Below, piece by piece: positions 1 through 6,594 of a DNA stretch of 10,086 nucleotides (positions are counted from its first letter, which is position 1; each line of letters begins with the position of its first letter). The stretch is taken from contig JALVRY010000398.1 in NCBI GenBank assembly GCA_027024625.1, positions 1-10,086 of the forward strand, in the 5' to 3' direction. The stretch comes from Thiotrichaceae bacterium. Lineage in GTDB: Bacteria; Pseudomonadota; Gammaproteobacteria; Thiotrichales; Thiotrichaceae. A program made the translations under genes and the position numbers. A model generated the notes under the pieces. The model saw nothing but the letters and a program-made list of their open reading frames with translations, was not told the origin of the DNA and made no database searches.

Positions 1-140
1 GGCTTTGCACCGTTTAGGGGGGGGTTAAAGATGTGAAAGCTAGATTGTCGAAATATAGCTGTTTTGATTAAATTCTGGCTTCTTGTTTTTTGGATTTTCC
101 ATAAACTATAGATCGTAGGGGGAGCATAATAGTAATTTTT
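1..140. other. Non-coding stretch without recognised features
   Basis: No convincing gene, RNA or promoter is visible here. The only distinct item is a run of eight G at 17-24. The non-coding region continues to 450 and, beyond 140, is filled by the repeats listed separately. Confidence 0.5.
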
Positions 141-148
141 TCACTCGG

Positions 149-170
149 GCGAGGCTAAAGCCTCACTTCC
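149..170 (-). repeat. REP-like hairpin 1
   Basis: GCGAGGC (149-155), loop TAAA, GCCTCAC (160-166), then TTCC: a 7-bp stem with one mismatch. Read on the minus strand it starts GGAA and has a TTTA loop, the same plan as the two other hairpins of this region. The 15 bases at 146-160 recur inverted, exactly, at 353-367, in the right half of hairpin 2. Confidence 0.7.
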
Positions 171-176
171 AGATTC

Positions 177-364
177 GTAGGAAGCGATGCTTTAGAGACT
201 GTGCAAGTATTCATGGAACGCGAAAAGAATGGTTAAAATTCCCCATATTTTGTTTAAAAATTCAGCCAATAGCCTGCTATTACCTTCATTTTTAAACAAA
301 ATCTGGAAAATTTTTCCTCATTTTTCGCAGTTCCAGAATACTTGCACAGTCTCTTTAGCCTCGC
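177..364 (+). repeat. REP-like hairpin 2, split by the MITE-like element
   Basis: The left half is GTAGGAAGCGATGC (177-190) and the right half GCCTCGC (358-364). With the inserted element and one TTTA removed, GCGATGC and GCCTCGC form a 7-bp stem with a single T-C mismatch and a TTTA loop. GTAG before the stem resembles the foot motif of REP sequences recognised by RAYT transposases. It is inverted relative to hairpins 1 and 3, and stands nine bases from hairpin 1, giving a BIME-like head-to-head pair. Confidence 0.7.
195..353. mobile_element. MITE-like palindromic element, 159 bp, with 18-bp perfect TIRs
   Basis: GAGACTGTGCAAGTATTC at 195-212 is repeated exactly, inverted, at 336-353. The element is palindromic through its length: TGGAAC continues both arms after one extra base on the left, ATTTTGTTTAAAAAT at 247-261 pairs with its inverse at 288-302, and AATAGC (268-273) pairs with GCTATT (276-281) around a CT centre. 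TTTA at 191-194 and 354-357 reads as a 4-bp target duplication. No transposase is encoded; the 60-codon reading frame starting at 229 runs out of the element and is an accident. Family assignment would need a parental IS with the same ends. Removing the element and one TTTA restores a REP-like hairpin. The sequence is probably able to fold as a long hairpin in RNA. Confidence 0.82.
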
Positions 365-381
365 CCGAAGCCCGAAACAAC

Positions 382-395
382 GGTATTTCAATACC
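382..395. repeat. Short inverted repeat between hairpins 2 and 3
   Basis: GGTATT (382-387), TC, AATACC (390-395): perfect 6-bp arms around a 2-base centre. It lies between the right half of hairpin 2 and hairpin 3 and may be part of the same larger repeat unit. No function is assigned. Confidence 0.5.
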
Positions 396-401
396 TTACT
401 G

Positions 402-423
402 GCGACACTAAAGTGTCGCTTCC
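402..423 (-). repeat. REP-like hairpin 3, downstream of the AroE-like gene
   Basis: GCGACAC (402-408), TAAA, GTGTCGC (413-419) form a perfect 7-bp stem followed by TTCC (GGAA on the minus strand). It lies about 30 bases past the last stop of the cluster. It could protect the transcript 3' end or slow polymerase, but no T tract follows on the minus strand, so it is not a standard intrinsic terminator. Confidence 0.72.
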
Positions 424-450
424 AATATTTTAGACTTAATCAGAACTTCC

Positions 451-1407
451 TTATGCTGCTCTTGCCTTATCCATTATTGTTCTGATTTTTTTAATATCAT
501 TCACACCTGTTGCATATTGAAATGCAATTACTGCTTGCTCTAAATTCATCGTATCGCCATTTAGCACTTTCAAGCCGGCTTCTTTTGCCAAGTTTAATAA
601 CTGTGTTGATGATGGATCATAAATAATATCGAAAACCATTGTTTCTGCTGATTGTTTCTTTAGTAACTGCAAACTAGCTTCTTGATTAGCCTCATCTAGT
701 GCAGATAGAGCTGTATAATCAATCAAATTCATCGATTCAGACACTTGCTTATTTGTACCAACTATTGAGGCATTAATAATGACATCAATATTATTAAATA
801 CGTCACTTGCTGGAGGGCAGTCAACAAGCTTTGCCGAAAGCCTATCCGCAAAGTCTTTTAGTTTTTCAACTCTTCTTGCAGATAAGATCAATTCTCCTGC
901 TTCTCCTATCGCAGACTTTACAAAAGCGGCAACGGCTTTTCCTGCGCCGCCTGGACCAATTAATAAAACCTTAGCACCCTGCAAATCACCATATTCTCCA
1001 ACTAGGCTTTGTAAAGCACCTTCACCGTCTGTATTTGTTGCACAAAGTACGCCTTTTTCATTACGATAAAGACAATTGACAGCACCAATTGCCCTAGCTT
1101 CAGGAGAAAGTCTCTCTTCACTCTGCTCTGTTAACCATTGAGCAATTGTTTCTTTATGAGGAACAGCAATTGCACCGCCTATAAATGCCTGATCATTGTC
1201 CAATACAGACATTGCTGCTGGTAGATTCTCAATAGAAATGTCCATTGGCAACATTTCACAGTTAATACCAAAACCTTTAAATGCAGCATTCCACAGTAAT
1301 GGTGAACGTGCCCCCTGACTCGGATTTTCACCTAAAATAGCTGCATAATGATCCGCTTGCTCTAATGATGGTAAATCATTATCAATTAAAGAATGAATTG
1401 ATGCCAT
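451..1407 (-). CDS. AroE-like shikimate/quinate dehydrogenase family protein, atypical substrate pocket
   Basis: A 318-residue protein with the AroE fold: substrate domain, then an NADP-binding domain beginning KVLLIGPGGAGKAVA (146-160). It keeps catalytic Lys85 (VPHKE), Asn111 (GAVN), Asp127 (TNTDG), Tyr263 (IIYDP) and Gln291 near the C-terminus (LEQAVIAF...TG). Against E. coli AroE, however, the shikimate-contacting Ser14, Asn59 and Thr61 appear as Ala33 (GARSP for HSKSP), Ala79 and Ala81 (AIAVPHK for NVTVPFK). It is ~45 residues longer than usual, with a 20-residue N-terminal extension and extra sequence around 220-255. The catalytic dyad suggests a working dehydrogenase; the pocket suggests a different substrate. 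It is the last gene of the cluster, two bases after the DAHP-synthase-like gene, with AGGAG 12 bases before its ATG. The REP-like hairpin at 402-419 lies about 30 bases beyond its stop. Confidence 0.8.
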   Translation of the reverse strand: MASIHSLIDNDLPSLEQADHYAAILGENPSQGARSPLLWNAAFKGFGINCEMLPMDISIENLPAAMSVLDNDQAFIGGAIAVPHKETIAQWLTEQSEERLSPEARAIGAVNCLYRNEKGVLCATNTDGEGALQSLVGEYGDLQGAKVLLIGPGGAGKAVAAFVKSAIGEAGELILSARRVEKLKDFADRLSAKLVDCPPASDVFNNIDVIINASIVGTNKQVSESMNLIDYTALSALDEANQEASLQLLKKQSAETMVFDIIYDPSSTQLLNLAKEAGLKVLNGDTMNLEQAVIAFQYATGVNDIKKIRTIMDKARAA

Positions 1408-1409
1408 AA

Positions 1410-2303
1410 TTATAAAACACTCCTGCCTACTGCTTGAGCCACAGCATCCATTTTTTTCATCATGCTATCGAATGCTTCAAAACTCACCGCTTGAAGAGGG
1501 TCTACAGCGGCATTTTCAGGATCTGGATGTACTTCTAACATAATGCCATCCGCCCCAGAGGCAACACCCGCTAATGCCATCGGCTCCACCCAAGGTCGCC
1601 AGAATGTTGCATGTGATGGATCAACAACAACAGGTAGATGTGTCATTTCCTGTGTAGCAGGTACTGCTTGAAGGTCTAGTAAAAAGCGAGATGATGAACG
1701 GTGTGTATGGGGTGCAACCACACCACGTTCACACAAAATCACTTTTTCATTACCTTCGATTAAAATATATTCTGCTGAACCTAACCAATCTCTAATGCTA
1801 CAACCAAAATGTCGTTTCAGCATAATTGGCTTACCTGTTTTTGCACATGCTGTTAAGAATGGAAAGTTTTGCATATTGCGTGTGCCAATCTGCAAAATAT
1901 CAGCCACTTCTGCAATTGGCTCAATATATTTTTCTTCCATTACTTCGGTGATAACTGGAATACCCGTTGCTTCTTTAGCATCGGCTAACCATTGCAAACC
2001 ATCCTCCCTTGTTTCCGTATATTTCTCACTACGGTATGGAAATGTTAAAGGCTTAAAAGCTCCACCACGTAAAAAATCTGCACCAGATGCCTTTACTGCT
2101 TTGGCTGTTTCAATAATCAGCTCTTTGTTTTCGACCATATTTGGACCCGCAAACACGGGAACATGATCGCTTCCAAATTCAACACCAGCAATGGTAAACT
2201 TGCTCCGGTGATCAGGTGACTGCTTTGCAGCTAAGGGGAATTTAGTCAGTAGATCCTCTTCACTTATATCTTTTCCTGGTGCTTTATTTTCTAACATACT
2301 CAT
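1410..2303 (-). CDS. DAHP-synthase-like (type I-beta) PEP aldolase with altered metal and acceptor sites
   Basis: A 297-residue member of the DAHP/KDO8P synthase superfamily, closest by eye to type I-beta DAHP synthases (RGGAFKP, ADILQIGTRNMQNF, CERG, VDPSHA, EVHPDPENA), without the N-terminal regulatory domain. The PEP-binding residues are present: Arg79, Arg142, Lys163, Arg193. Metal ligands His231, Glu257 and Asp268 keep the family's spacing, but the fourth ligand, Cys in the usual GPC, is Asn55 (GPN), as in metal-independent KDO8P synthases. The erythrose-4-phosphate motif KPR(S/T) reads KPLT (84-87), losing its Arg. About six residues are inserted after CERG (VVAPHTHRSS). True DAHP synthase activity is therefore doubtful; another aldehyde acceptor is likely. 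The ATG at 2303 has AGGA only three bases away; the ATG at 2297 (nine bases) may be the real start. Two bases separate it from the AroE-like gene. Confidence 0.8.
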   Translation of the reverse strand: MSMLENKAPGKDISEEDLLTKFPLAAKQSPDHRSKFTIAGVEFGSDHVPVFAGPNMVENKELIIETAKAVKASGADFLRGGAFKPLTFPYRSEKYTETREDGLQWLADAKEATGIPVITEVMEEKYIEPIAEVADILQIGTRNMQNFPFLTACAKTGKPIMLKRHFGCSIRDWLGSAEYILIEGNEKVILCERGVVAPHTHRSSSRFLLDLQAVPATQEMTHLPVVVDPSHATFWRPWVEPMALAGVASGADGIMLEVHPDPENAAVDPLQAVSFEAFDSMMKKMDAVAQAVGRSVL

Positions 2304-2326
2304 TAATCCTAATTCTTTGCTTATTT

Positions 2327-4096
2327 TTAAGATGAGGCGTATCCATTTACGACTTCATCAAAAGTACCCTCTTGCACTATTTTCCCTTGCTCTAATCTGT
2401 ATAGCCGATCACAGTTAGCAACTGTTGACATCCGATGTGCAATCGTAATAATTGTTTTCTCCCCGTGCAATGCATTAACAGATCGCATGACATACTTTTC
2501 CGTCTCCATATCTAAAGCACTTGTTGCTTCATCCAATACTAATACGGATGGATTATGATATAGAGCCCTTGCTATACCAATACGCTGTCTTTGCCCGCCT
2601 GATATACGAACCCCTTGTTCACCAACAACGGTATTAAGCCCCTCTTCTAACCCATTGATAAAATCTTCAAGACGAGCTGATTTTACTGCTTTTTGCACAG
2701 CCAAATCATCTATATCTTTATTTTCCACCCCAAAAGCTATATTTCGCCTAACTGTATCATCTGTCAGGTAGATAGACTGAGGGACATATCCAATTTGAGC
2801 CTGCCAAGCCCGTAGAAAAGTATTAATATTTTTTTCATCAAGAAAAACATCGCCTTCTGATGGAGGCAATAAGCCGAGAATAATGTCAATTAACGTACTT
2901 TTTCCCGCCCCACTTCCACCAATAAATCCAACGGACTCATTTCTGTTAATCGAAAAATTAACCTTATTCAATACTAAATTAGAAGATTCTGGATATTTAT
3001 AACTTAAATTTTTGACCTCTAAACATTTCCAAGAGCTTAAAGCGCTAACAGTTTCATTTGATTCTAAGCCCCTCTCTTTCTCTGCTACCAACATAGAAAA
3101 ATCATCATGAAGTTTATCAACAGCGTGTGAACAAAACTGTAAATTCTGCAAAGCGGTAATGATACGCACCATTGAAGGCATCATCCTAAAGGCTGCTGTA
3201 GCAAACAAACCTAATATTGGCACAAGCTCACTAGGCGATTTTCCTTGATACAGCATGCTTAACACTAGACCTGTTAAGCCAATAATTACCAATAATTCAA
3301 ACCATAAACGTGGTAACGATGAGACAACTCTTTGTTTCCTGTCAATCTTTGCATACGCAAAATTATGTATATTATATTGAGAACCAAACTCCTTTTCTCT
3401 GCCTAGTAACTTCAACTCCTTTACACCACCTAAACCTTGCAACAAATGCTGCATACCTTTTGCACCATGGTGTCGACTTTCTTTGCCCCAACGAGTGATC
3501 CTAGAGCGCGTCACTCGGTGCAACAAAATAGCAGTAACAGCTAAAAATATAGTTATAGATATCGCTCCTAGTGGCTCAGCCCATATCAGTAAGGAAAAAA
3601 TTCCTATCAATATAAAACCGTCTGTTACTAGATCCATTATTGATAACAAACCTTTATTCCAAGATTTGACATCACTAATAACATTGCGTACTAAATCTGA
3701 CGAGTTACGCTGTAAATGAAAGCTATATGGCTGGTGTAGATATCCCAAAAATAATTTCTGTGAAAAATAAACGCGGGTGGATGTTGAAAATAAGACTTTA
3801 CGCCACGCAAGATAAATCAGAAATAGCACTTTGATAAAATAAAAAACAGTCAAAGTAATCATCGACCAAGCAACCAATTGCGACTGGGACGGAGAACCCA
3901 AAAACTCAGCAACAGGTTGAAATATGGGATATTTGTCAAGTGGATTCGCATCGGTCATTAATGTCAATATCGGGAAAATTAGACCTACGCCTAACATTTC
4001 AAAGAGCATTCCAACAAAGATTAATATCAACAAAAAAAATGTCTGTCTTTTTTGCTCAGCAGTAAGCAAAGATATTATTTTTTTGAGTAAAAACAT
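2327..4096 (-). CDS. MsbA/PglK-type ABC transporter, fused membrane and ATPase domains
   Basis: A 589-residue half-transporter expected to act as a homodimer in the inner membrane. Hydrophobic segments at about residues 21-48, 74-97, 155-172, 176-193, 264-283 and 291-306 form a type IV exporter domain. The ATPase domain has Walker A GGSGAGKST (393-401), Q-loop Gln440, signature SGGQ (499-502), Walker B VLVLDEA with Glu523, and switch His554. The architecture and the opening match PglK/WlaB, which flips lipid-linked oligosaccharides, and MsbA-like proteins in surface polysaccharide loci. Its cargo is unknown; a lipid-linked or free glycan or precursor from this cluster is the natural guess. 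No glycosyltransferase or undecaprenyl-phosphate sugar transferase is visible here, so the partner enzymes must be elsewhere. All catalytic elements are intact. Start ATG 4096 has no convincing ribosome site. Confidence 0.87.
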   Translation of the reverse strand: MFLLKKIISLLTAEQKRQTFFLLILIFVGMLFEMLGVGLIFPILTLMTDANPLDKYPIFQPVAEFLGSPSQSQLVAWSMITLTVFYFIKVLFLIYLAWRKVLFSTSTRVYFSQKLFLGYLHQPYSFHLQRNSSDLVRNVISDVKSWNKGLLSIMDLVTDGFILIGIFSLLIWAEPLGAISITIFLAVTAILLHRVTRSRITRWGKESRHHGAKGMQHLLQGLGGVKELKLLGREKEFGSQYNIHNFAYAKIDRKQRVVSSLPRLWFELLVIIGLTGLVLSMLYQGKSPSELVPILGLFATAAFRMMPSMVRIITALQNLQFCSHAVDKLHDDFSMLVAEKERGLESNETVSALSSWKCLEVKNLSYKYPESSNLVLNKVNFSINRNESVGFIGGSGAGKSTLIDIILGLLPPSEGDVFLDEKNINTFLRAWQAQIGYVPQSIYLTDDTVRRNIAFGVENKDIDDLAVQKAVKSARLEDFINGLEEGLNTVVGEQGVRISGGQRQRIGIARALYHNPSVLVLDEATSALDMETEKYVMRSVNALHGEKTIITIAHRMSTVANCDRLYRLEQGKIVQEGTFDEVVNGYASS

Positions 4097-4138
4097 TTTA
4101 AAGTTACTGAATTTTTACAATAGTTCTATGTAGGCTAT

Positions 4139-5188
4139 CTAAAATGCAATATCTTCATTAGAAACAGCTGTATATTTATTTATATTCTTGTTAACCATTT
4201 TACCAATGATTTTATCAATATCATTGGGGTTAATCCCATAGCCAGGCCTAACACTTTTAACCGATTCATTTGTAATAGTTTCTCCTGTTTTCATATCTTT
4301 TACAAAATATAAAGACCTACGAAATTTTATATTTTGAGCCTCACTAGGCTTTACAGAATAATCAACCTTTCCCAATGCTTCCCACGCCGTGAGGCATCCT
4401 TTACATAATTTTTTCAACTCTTTCGGTTCAAGCGAGAAGCTATCATCAACTCCCCCTCCTTTGCGATCTAAAGTAATATGTTTTTCTACTATCGAAGCTC
4501 CCAATGCAACACTTGTAATTGCAGTTGTATTATCAATAGTATGATCTGACAAACCTGTAACAAAAGAAAAACGTTTGTGCATATCTGCAATTGTTCGAAG
4601 GTTGTAATCTTTAGCCGGCGCAGGGTAGCCACTTACACAGTGAAGTATTGCCAACTCCTTACAACCTCCATCGGTGGCTGCATCAATTGCCCCCTGAATC
4701 TCTTTTAAATCAGCCATTCCAGTAGAAATAATTAATGGCTTGCCAGTACTAGCCGCATACCTTATTAATGGTAAATCTACTGCTTCAAAAGAAGCTATCT
4801 TATAAGCAGGAGCATTTAGATCTTCCAATAGATCAATAGCCGTATTGTCAAAAGGAGAACTAAAAATAGTAATCCCTATTTCCTTCGCATACTTAAATAA
4901 AGCTTCATGCCACTCCCAAGGCATTTCCGCTTCTTTATATAAATCATATAATTTTTTCCCTTTCCACAATCCACCTTCAATTAAGAAGTCATCAGAATCC
5001 GAATTTAAGGTGATGGTATCTGCAGAATATGTTTGTAATTTGACAGCACTGGCACCTGATTTCTTCGCTACCTCTATAAGCTTAAATGCATTTTCAATAC
5101 TTCCATTATGATTTGCAGATAGCTCTGCGACAATATAAGGAGGGTAGTTCACACCTATATTCACGCCATCAATTACTATTGAAGTCAC
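4139..5188 (-). CDS. pseI: PseI/NeuB-family nonulosonate synthase (pseudaminic acid synthase)
   Basis: A 349-residue NeuB-family enzyme that condenses a six-carbon amino sugar with PEP to give a nine-carbon nonulosonic acid. AELSANHNGS (residues 21-30) and KLQTYSADTIT (50-60) are the PseI forms of motifs that read differently in sialic acid synthases, and the upstream pseG agrees with that. Metal ligands match His216 (SDHT) and His237 (EKHITL); GGGVDDSFSLEP follows. Residues ~288-345 are the C-terminal antifreeze-like SAF domain, with Arg314 in RPGYGI, which in NeuB reaches into the partner's active site of the domain-swapped dimer. Length is normal and no key residue is missing. Legionaminic-type substrate use cannot be excluded from sequence alone. 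It starts with GTG, overlapping the WbqC-family stop. A 42-base gap with no clear ribosome site separates it from the ABC gene. Confidence 0.9.
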   Translation of the reverse strand: MTSIVIDGVNIGVNYPPYIVAELSANHNGSIENAFKLIEVAKKSGASAVKLQTYSADTITLNSDSDDFLIEGGLWKGKKLYDLYKEAEMPWEWHEALFKYAKEIGITIFSSPFDNTAIDLLEDLNAPAYKIASFEAVDLPLIRYAASTGKPLIISTGMADLKEIQGAIDAATDGGCKELAILHCVSGYPAPAKDYNLRTIADMHKRFSFVTGLSDHTIDNTTAITSVALGASIVEKHITLDRKGGGVDDSFSLEPKELKKLCKGCLTAWEALGKVDYSVKPSEAQNIKFRRSLYFVKDMKTGETITNESVKSVRPGYGINPNDIDKIIGKMVNKNINKYTAVSNEDIAF

Positions 5189-5889
5189 TTAAATTCCCCC
5201 TTATTTATATAGTTTTTTGCACTTTCAAACCCGCAATTTGCGATCATATCTACAACTGACATGTAGGGTATAAAAACACCATCGCCTATCTGAGAATACT
5301 CTTCTGGTTCATAGTGCTGATATTTAACGATGATATCTTCTTCATAAAACAAGTGTTTGTCATTATCCAAATATACCTTTGCCCCAAGAGGAGATAGGTA
5401 TTTATTTGCTTTCAAGTGATTACATATGTTTATAAGCTTTTCTGACTTTTTACCTTGTTGCTGCAACTCGCTTGACTTAATTAATGTTTTATTAAAACCC
5501 AGACTCTTTGAAATCTTACTAATGATGGGAATAGTTAAATCAATCAGGAATTTATTATCTCGCTCTAATATTGGGATAATCATACTAAGAATTTCCTCAG
5601 AAAAGCGAGCCTTGGCATAGGATTGAGATAAACTTCTGATATGTTTTTTCTTCCATTGAGAGGATGAGGATATTTTTATATCTTTTATCATACAATCTAG
5701 CTTGGCTTTTTCTAATGGCACTGTAAGCCATAAAATATTGCTATTTTGTGCAATACGATTTCGGTTTTGCCAAGACTGCTTCTCAAATTGCACATCATCA
5801 AGAAATACAAAACAATCCGAGCTGGAAATTAAATTGAAGTATCCAGACCACGGTAAATATGTTGGCTGCATAATAGCAACACTTTTCAT
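5185..5889 (-). CDS. WbqC-family protein
   Basis: A 234-residue protein of the WbqC family (Pfam WbqC), recognised by QPTYLPWSGYF (residues 8-18), LDDVQFEKQSWQNRNRI (30-46), LTVPLEKA, and the C-terminal MSVVDMIANCG (210-220). Members are frequent in O-antigen, capsule and flagellin glycosylation loci, but their biochemical activity is not settled, so no reaction is assigned. Its placement between the methyltransferase and PseI suggests a role in modifying the amino-sugar precursor before condensation. The ATG at 5889 has AAGG at 5903-5900, ten bases upstream. The stop overlaps the pseI GTG start by four bases (GTGA), so the two are probably translationally coupled. Confidence 0.88.
   Translation of the reverse strand: MKSVAIMQPTYLPWSGYFNLISSSDCFVFLDDVQFEKQSWQNRNRIAQNSNILWLTVPLEKAKLDCMIKDIKISSSSQWKKKHIRSLSQSYAKARFSEEILSMIIPILERDNKFLIDLTIPIISKISKSLGFNKTLIKSSELQQQGKKSEKLINICNHLKANKYLSPLGAKVYLDNDKHLFYEEDIIVKYQHYEPEEYSQIGDGVFIPYMSVVDMIANCGFESAKNYINKGEFK
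5196..5202 (-). promoter_or_regulatory. Ribosome binding site of pseI
   Basis: AAGGGGG, one mismatch from the ideal AAGGAGG, lies seven bases before a GTG start at 5188 inside the end of the WbqC-family gene. It supports the GTG start of pseI. Confidence 0.7.
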
Positions 5890-5935
5890 TGATAATTAAC
5901 CTTCTAGTTACCTAAACCACGTATGCACGTAGCAC

Positions 5936-6550
5936 TCAAATATGCACAGGTGCACACCTTGCATATACTGCAAACTCAAAAGGAACAACACAATCTTCCT
6001 TTACAACGTAATCGTTCCTCAACGTAACATAAGGCGTTACAGACTTCATAAACGCAAAAATCTCTTCTGGATCAACATACCATAATTCGTCATCTTCATA
6101 ATCAACATAACTACTCATAAGATTAAAAGCCAAGCCTTTTTCTACTCGTGAAAATAGTAACTTCACACTATCTTGAAAAAATTTTAAGTTATCATCCATC
6201 TTATTGTTAAAGACACCGCTAACAAATGCATAGTCAAAATACTCTTCTTTAAAGTCATCTAAAAAACCGAAGCGGTGTTCTGGATGTTTATCTCGTGCAT
6301 ATGGAAAAAAATCTTCCACTATGTCAATACCGGTGTATTCACAACAAATTCCCTTTGTTTTTAGATAGCTAGCTAAATGCCCTGTCCCACAACCAAAATC
6401 AAGTATCTTGCACCCATTAAGGTCTGCAATTTGAGTTAAGATTTCATACCTTGCCTCTTGAGAGGCTCTACATGAGTATTGCACTGCTTCTGGAGCATCA
6501 CCATATTTATCTAAAAGCGCTTTATAATGCTGCTTTAATTTGTCACTCAT
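5936..6550 (-). CDS. Class I SAM-dependent methyltransferase
   Basis: A 204-residue soluble protein with a Rossmann-type SAM-binding core: motif I is ILDFGCGTGHLASYL (Gly53, Gly55, Gly57), followed by YTGIDI with the acidic Asp76 expected to hold the ribose hydroxyls, then DYAFVSGVFNN as motif II/III. No membrane segment or second domain is visible. In this setting it probably methylates an oxygen or nitrogen of the glycan precursor or its acyl group, which is inference from position; O- and N-methylated nonulosonic acids are known. It stands where many pseudaminic loci carry the PseH acetyltransferase, but its motifs are those of a methyltransferase, not a GNAT. ATG at 6550 is the clear start, though its ribosome site is weak (GGGG sits too far upstream). 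Confidence 0.85.
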   Translation of the reverse strand: MSDKLKQHYKALLDKYGDAPEAVQYSCRASQEARYEILTQIADLNGCKILDFGCGTGHLASYLKTKGICCEYTGIDIVEDFFPYARDKHPEHRFGFLDDFKEEYFDYAFVSGVFNNKMDDNLKFFQDSVKLLFSRVEKGLAFNLMSSYVDYEDDELWYVDPEEIFAFMKSVTPYVTLRNDYVVKEDCVVPFEFAVYARCAPVHI

Positions 6551-6594
6551 TTAACTTTGATACCCCATCAAATATAAAACAATATTCCCAATGC

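Noticed and set aside
17-24. G8 run near the left edge as a phase-variable tract
   Set aside because: It is not inside any recognisable gene, and no promoter context can be shown.
40-102. 20-codon minus-strand reading frame after the cluster
   Set aside because: No ribosome site, very short, and no recognisable similarity.
229-411. 60-codon plus-strand reading frame
   Set aside because: It starts inside the palindromic element and runs through the REP-like repeats, has no ribosome site and resembles no protein.
402-419. Intrinsic terminator for the cluster
   Set aside because: The stem is strong but no T tract follows on the minus strand, and the hairpin matches the two other REP-like units; listed as a repeat instead.
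779-1069. Plus-strand frames opposite the cluster (also at 1795-2166, 3310-3498, 4845-5111 and others)
   Set aside because: All lie antisense to well-supported genes, show low-complexity composition and no ribosome sites.
1407-1440. Promoter for the AroE-like gene, from a TATAAT just before its ATG
   Set aside because: No plausible -35 box stands at the right distance, and the TATAAT overlaps the stop of the preceding gene, only a few bases before the ATG, which fits an operon better.
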